From Christensenella sp. (GTDB lineage: Bacteria > Bacillota > Clostridia > Christensenellales > Maliibacteriaceae): a stretch of DNA of 6,384 bases. The position numbers and the translations under genes are program-made. Below the pieces are notes generated by a model. The model saw only the letters and a list, made by a program, of their open reading frames with translations, had not been told where the DNA came from and ran no database searches. Positions 4,688-6,384 of this stretch are shown in pieces (the stretch's first letter is position 1; every line of letters begins with the position of its first letter). The DNA lies in the NCBI GenBank assembly GCA_019420085.1, contig JAHZHV010000211.1, positions 1 through 6,384 on the forward strand, read 5' to 3'.

Positions 4688-6384
4688 TGCATCGACTTTT
4701 GCAGTTGCTGCGGCAGACGCCGTGGCTGTCGGATATTCGTCAGGCCGAGGAGGGGGGGAAAACACCCTGCTCGGTTTTTGGCGTATGTGAAAATGCGCGG
4801 GCACAGCTTATCGCGGCGGCTTATCGCGGCGGTACGGCGCTTGTTGTGACGCATCAGGATACGCAGGCCGGACAGCTGATGGGACAGCTTGCGGCACTTT
4901 TACCCCAGACGCCTGTCTTGCGTCTGGCACCGCGGGATTTTGTCAGCGGGGCAGATGCCGCGTCGCTTGAAATGCTGTGGCGGCGTGCACCTGTGCTGGA
5001 GACGCTGAGAAACGGTACGCCTTGTATTGTGGTTTGTTCTGTTGAGGCGCTGCAATATCACATGTTGGAGCCGGAGACGTGGCAGGCGCAGTGCATTGCG
5101 CTGCATACGGGTGATGTAACAGAACCGGACGCGCTTTGCCTTCAACTGGCGCAGGCGGGTTATACGCGTGTGGATCAGGTAGAAGGCGCGGGACAATTTG
5201 CGCGGCGGGGCGGTATTGTGGATGTATTTGCCCTTGGAAGGGAAGATGCATATCGCATTGAGTTTTTTGACGATGAGATTGATTCCATACGTACGTTTGA
5301 TGTCGTTTCGCAGCGTTCGGAACAAATGCTGCAGGCATGTCTGGTTTTACCGGCGAGTGAAGTGCGAATCCCGGATTCGCTGCGGAACAGAACACTTGCG
5401 CGGCTCAAGGAGCAGCTTTGCCGGCAGATGCAGGACGCACAGGAGGAATATCGCTATGCGCTGCAGCGGCTGTCCGACCAATTGCAGGCGGGAAAACAGG
5501 AGGAACTGCTGTTTTGCGCTGCACGGGTGAAAAAGGTGCTTTTGACGGCATACCTGCCGCAGGACGCGCAGATTTTTGTCGATGAGCCTGCGCGTGTTGC
5601 CGCACGTATGGATACCTGTGCCGAGCATTTTGCAATGCGTGTAACCGAAGCGCTGAAAAACGGTACAACAATGCCGTTTATTGAGGCGCTGGGTGCGGAT
5701 ACACATTCTTTGTTTGCTGCGCTGCGCGGTGTCGGAAATGTGATCAGCCTGCATGCTTTTGAACGCGCGGGTTCCCACCTTCGTCCCAAGACCGTTGTGC
5801 GGATGCAGACGCGCAATATTCTTGCCGCACAGGGCAGGGTAAGCGTTCTTGCACAGCAGATGCAGATATGGTGCAGACAGAATTACCGGGTATTTTTGTT
5901 CGTGCAGGATGAACAGACCGCCGCGCAGATGCGGGACGATCTGACGGCACAGCAGGTTCCCGTTTTCGACGGCGCCGGCGGCGTCGCGCTGGTCATTGAT
6001 ACACTTGGCGCCGGTGCTGAATATCCGCAGGAATGCCTGGCTTTTGTCAGTGCAACGGAGACGTTGTCGCCGCAAAAACGGCGCAGAAAAACGACGGCGC
6101 GTGCGGCGAATACTGCGCGTATTGCAGACTTTTCCGATTTGGCACCGGGGGATATTGTCGTACATGATCAGCAGGGTATTGCCTGTTATGACGGTATTGT
6201 CCAGATGCAGGTTGAGGGAAAACGACGCGATTATCTTCGGCTGCGCTTTGCCGGTACGGATGTACTGTATGTGCCGACGGATCAGATGAATCGCGTGCAA
6301 AAGTATATCGGTTCACAGGACGGCATGCCCAAATTGAGCAAAATGGGTGGCACACAATGGGCAAAAACACGTGCCCGTGTGCGT
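4687..6384 (+). CDS. mfd: Transcription-repair coupling factor Mfd, N-terminal half (cut by window edge)
   Basis: Mfd is an ATP-driven translocase that removes RNA polymerase stalled at DNA lesions and recruits UvrA. The open frame continues to the last base, giving 566 codons; full-length family members are about 1100-1180, so the helicase and C-terminal domains lie beyond the window. Residues 1-210 or so are the UvrB-like module: a degenerate nucleotide-binding fold at VFGVCENARAQLI (30-42), VCSVEALQ (116-123), FARRGGIVDVF (171-181) and FFDDEIDSIRTFD (193-205). Residues 210-460 are weakly conserved, including a likely helical stretch at 235-265. A basic linker KRRRK (464-468) leads to the CarD-like RNA polymerase interaction domain: PGDIVVHDQQGIACYDGI (487-504), DYLRLRFAGTDVLYVP (515-530), VQKYIGS (537-543). 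The ATG overlaps the pth TAA by one base and has only a weak GGGG about 8 bases upstream, so translation probably depends on coupling to pth. Confidence 0.96.
   Translation, partial: MHRLLQLLRQTPWLSDIRQAEEGGKTPCSVFGVCENARAQLIAAAYRGGTALVVTHQDTQAGQLMGQLAALLPQTPVLRLAPRDFVSGADAASLEMLWRRAPVLETLRNGTPCIVVCSVEALQYHMLEPETWQAQCIALHTGDVTEPDALCLQLAQAGYTRVDQVEGAGQFARRGGIVDVFALGREDAYRIEFFDDEIDSIRTFDVVSQRSEQMLQACLVLPASEVRIPDSLRNRTLARLKEQLCRQMQDAQEEYRYALQRLSDQLQAGKQEELLFCAARVKKVLLTAYLPQDAQIFVDEPARVAARMDTCAEHFAMRVTEALKNGTTMPFIEALGADTHSLFAALRGVGNVISLHAFERAGSHLRPKTVVRMQTRNILAAQGRVSVLAQQMQIWCRQNYRVFLFVQDEQTAAQMRDDLTAQQVPVFDGAGGVALVIDTLGAGAEYPQECLAFVSATETLSPQKRRRKTTARAANTARIADFSDLAPGDIVVHDQQGIACYDGIVQMQVEGKRRDYLRLRFAGTDVLYVPTDQMNRVQKYIGSQDGMPKLSKMGGTQWAKTRARVR

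Noticed and set aside
4004..4804. A 266-residue minus-strand open frame opposite the glmU end, pth and mfd start
   Set aside because: It spans three sense genes with conserved motifs and has no recognisable motif of its own.
5347..6300. A 317-residue minus-strand open frame opposite mfd
   Set aside because: The sense strand encodes conserved Mfd domains throughout; the antisense product shows no recognisable domain.
1..6384. CRISPR array, insertion sequence, tRNA or rRNA, phage or defence genes
   Set aside because: No regularly spaced repeats, terminal inverted repeats with a transposase, cloverleaf-like gene or defence-type protein was seen. Nearly all sequence is accounted for by housekeeping genes.

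Overview
The window looks like a chromosomal housekeeping segment from a Gram-positive-lineage (Firmicutes) bacterium of moderate GC content. The evidence is a Bacillus-type PurR (winged helix plus phosphoribosyltransferase-like domain) placed upstream of glmU, pth and mfd, and a MurC with the EACEY motif common in Firmicutes. The purR-glmU-pth-mfd order is a shortened form of the Bacillus purR-yabJ-spoVG-glmU-prs-ctc-pth-mfd cluster. The divergent murC and the composition suggest Negativicutes, but that placement is inference.

Layout: (1) 3-164 (+) is the C-terminal tail of an unidentified, probably membrane-anchored protein. (2) 163-217 holds a perfect 30-bp palindrome flanked by A and T runs, which reads as a bidirectional terminator between convergent genes. 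(3) 229-1608 (-) is a complete murC. (4) 1609-1838 is a divergent promoter region with a clear sigma-A-like promoter on each strand, an A/T tract upstream of the purR promoter, and a cluster of CGAAC/GTTCG half-sites at the predicted purR transcription start that resembles a PurR box. (5) 1839-6384 (+) is a tight run of purR, glmU, pth and the first half of mfd. Gaps are 30 and 35 bp, followed by a 1-base stop/start overlap, with no terminator visible between genes. mfd runs off the window after 566 codons.

Functionally, murC and glmU both serve peptidoglycan precursor supply: GlmU makes UDP-GlcNAc, and MurC adds L-alanine to UDP-MurNAc. Pth recycles peptidyl-tRNA, and Mfd couples repair to stalled transcription. 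PurR is probably a PRPP-responsive purine regulator that may control its own operon, which would place glmU, pth and mfd under the same promoter.

No mobile element, CRISPR array, RNA gene or clearly novel system was seen. The points most worth a second look are the PurR-box-like cluster at the purR start, the absence of yabJ, spoVG, prs and ctc from an otherwise conserved order, and the perfect palindromic terminator.
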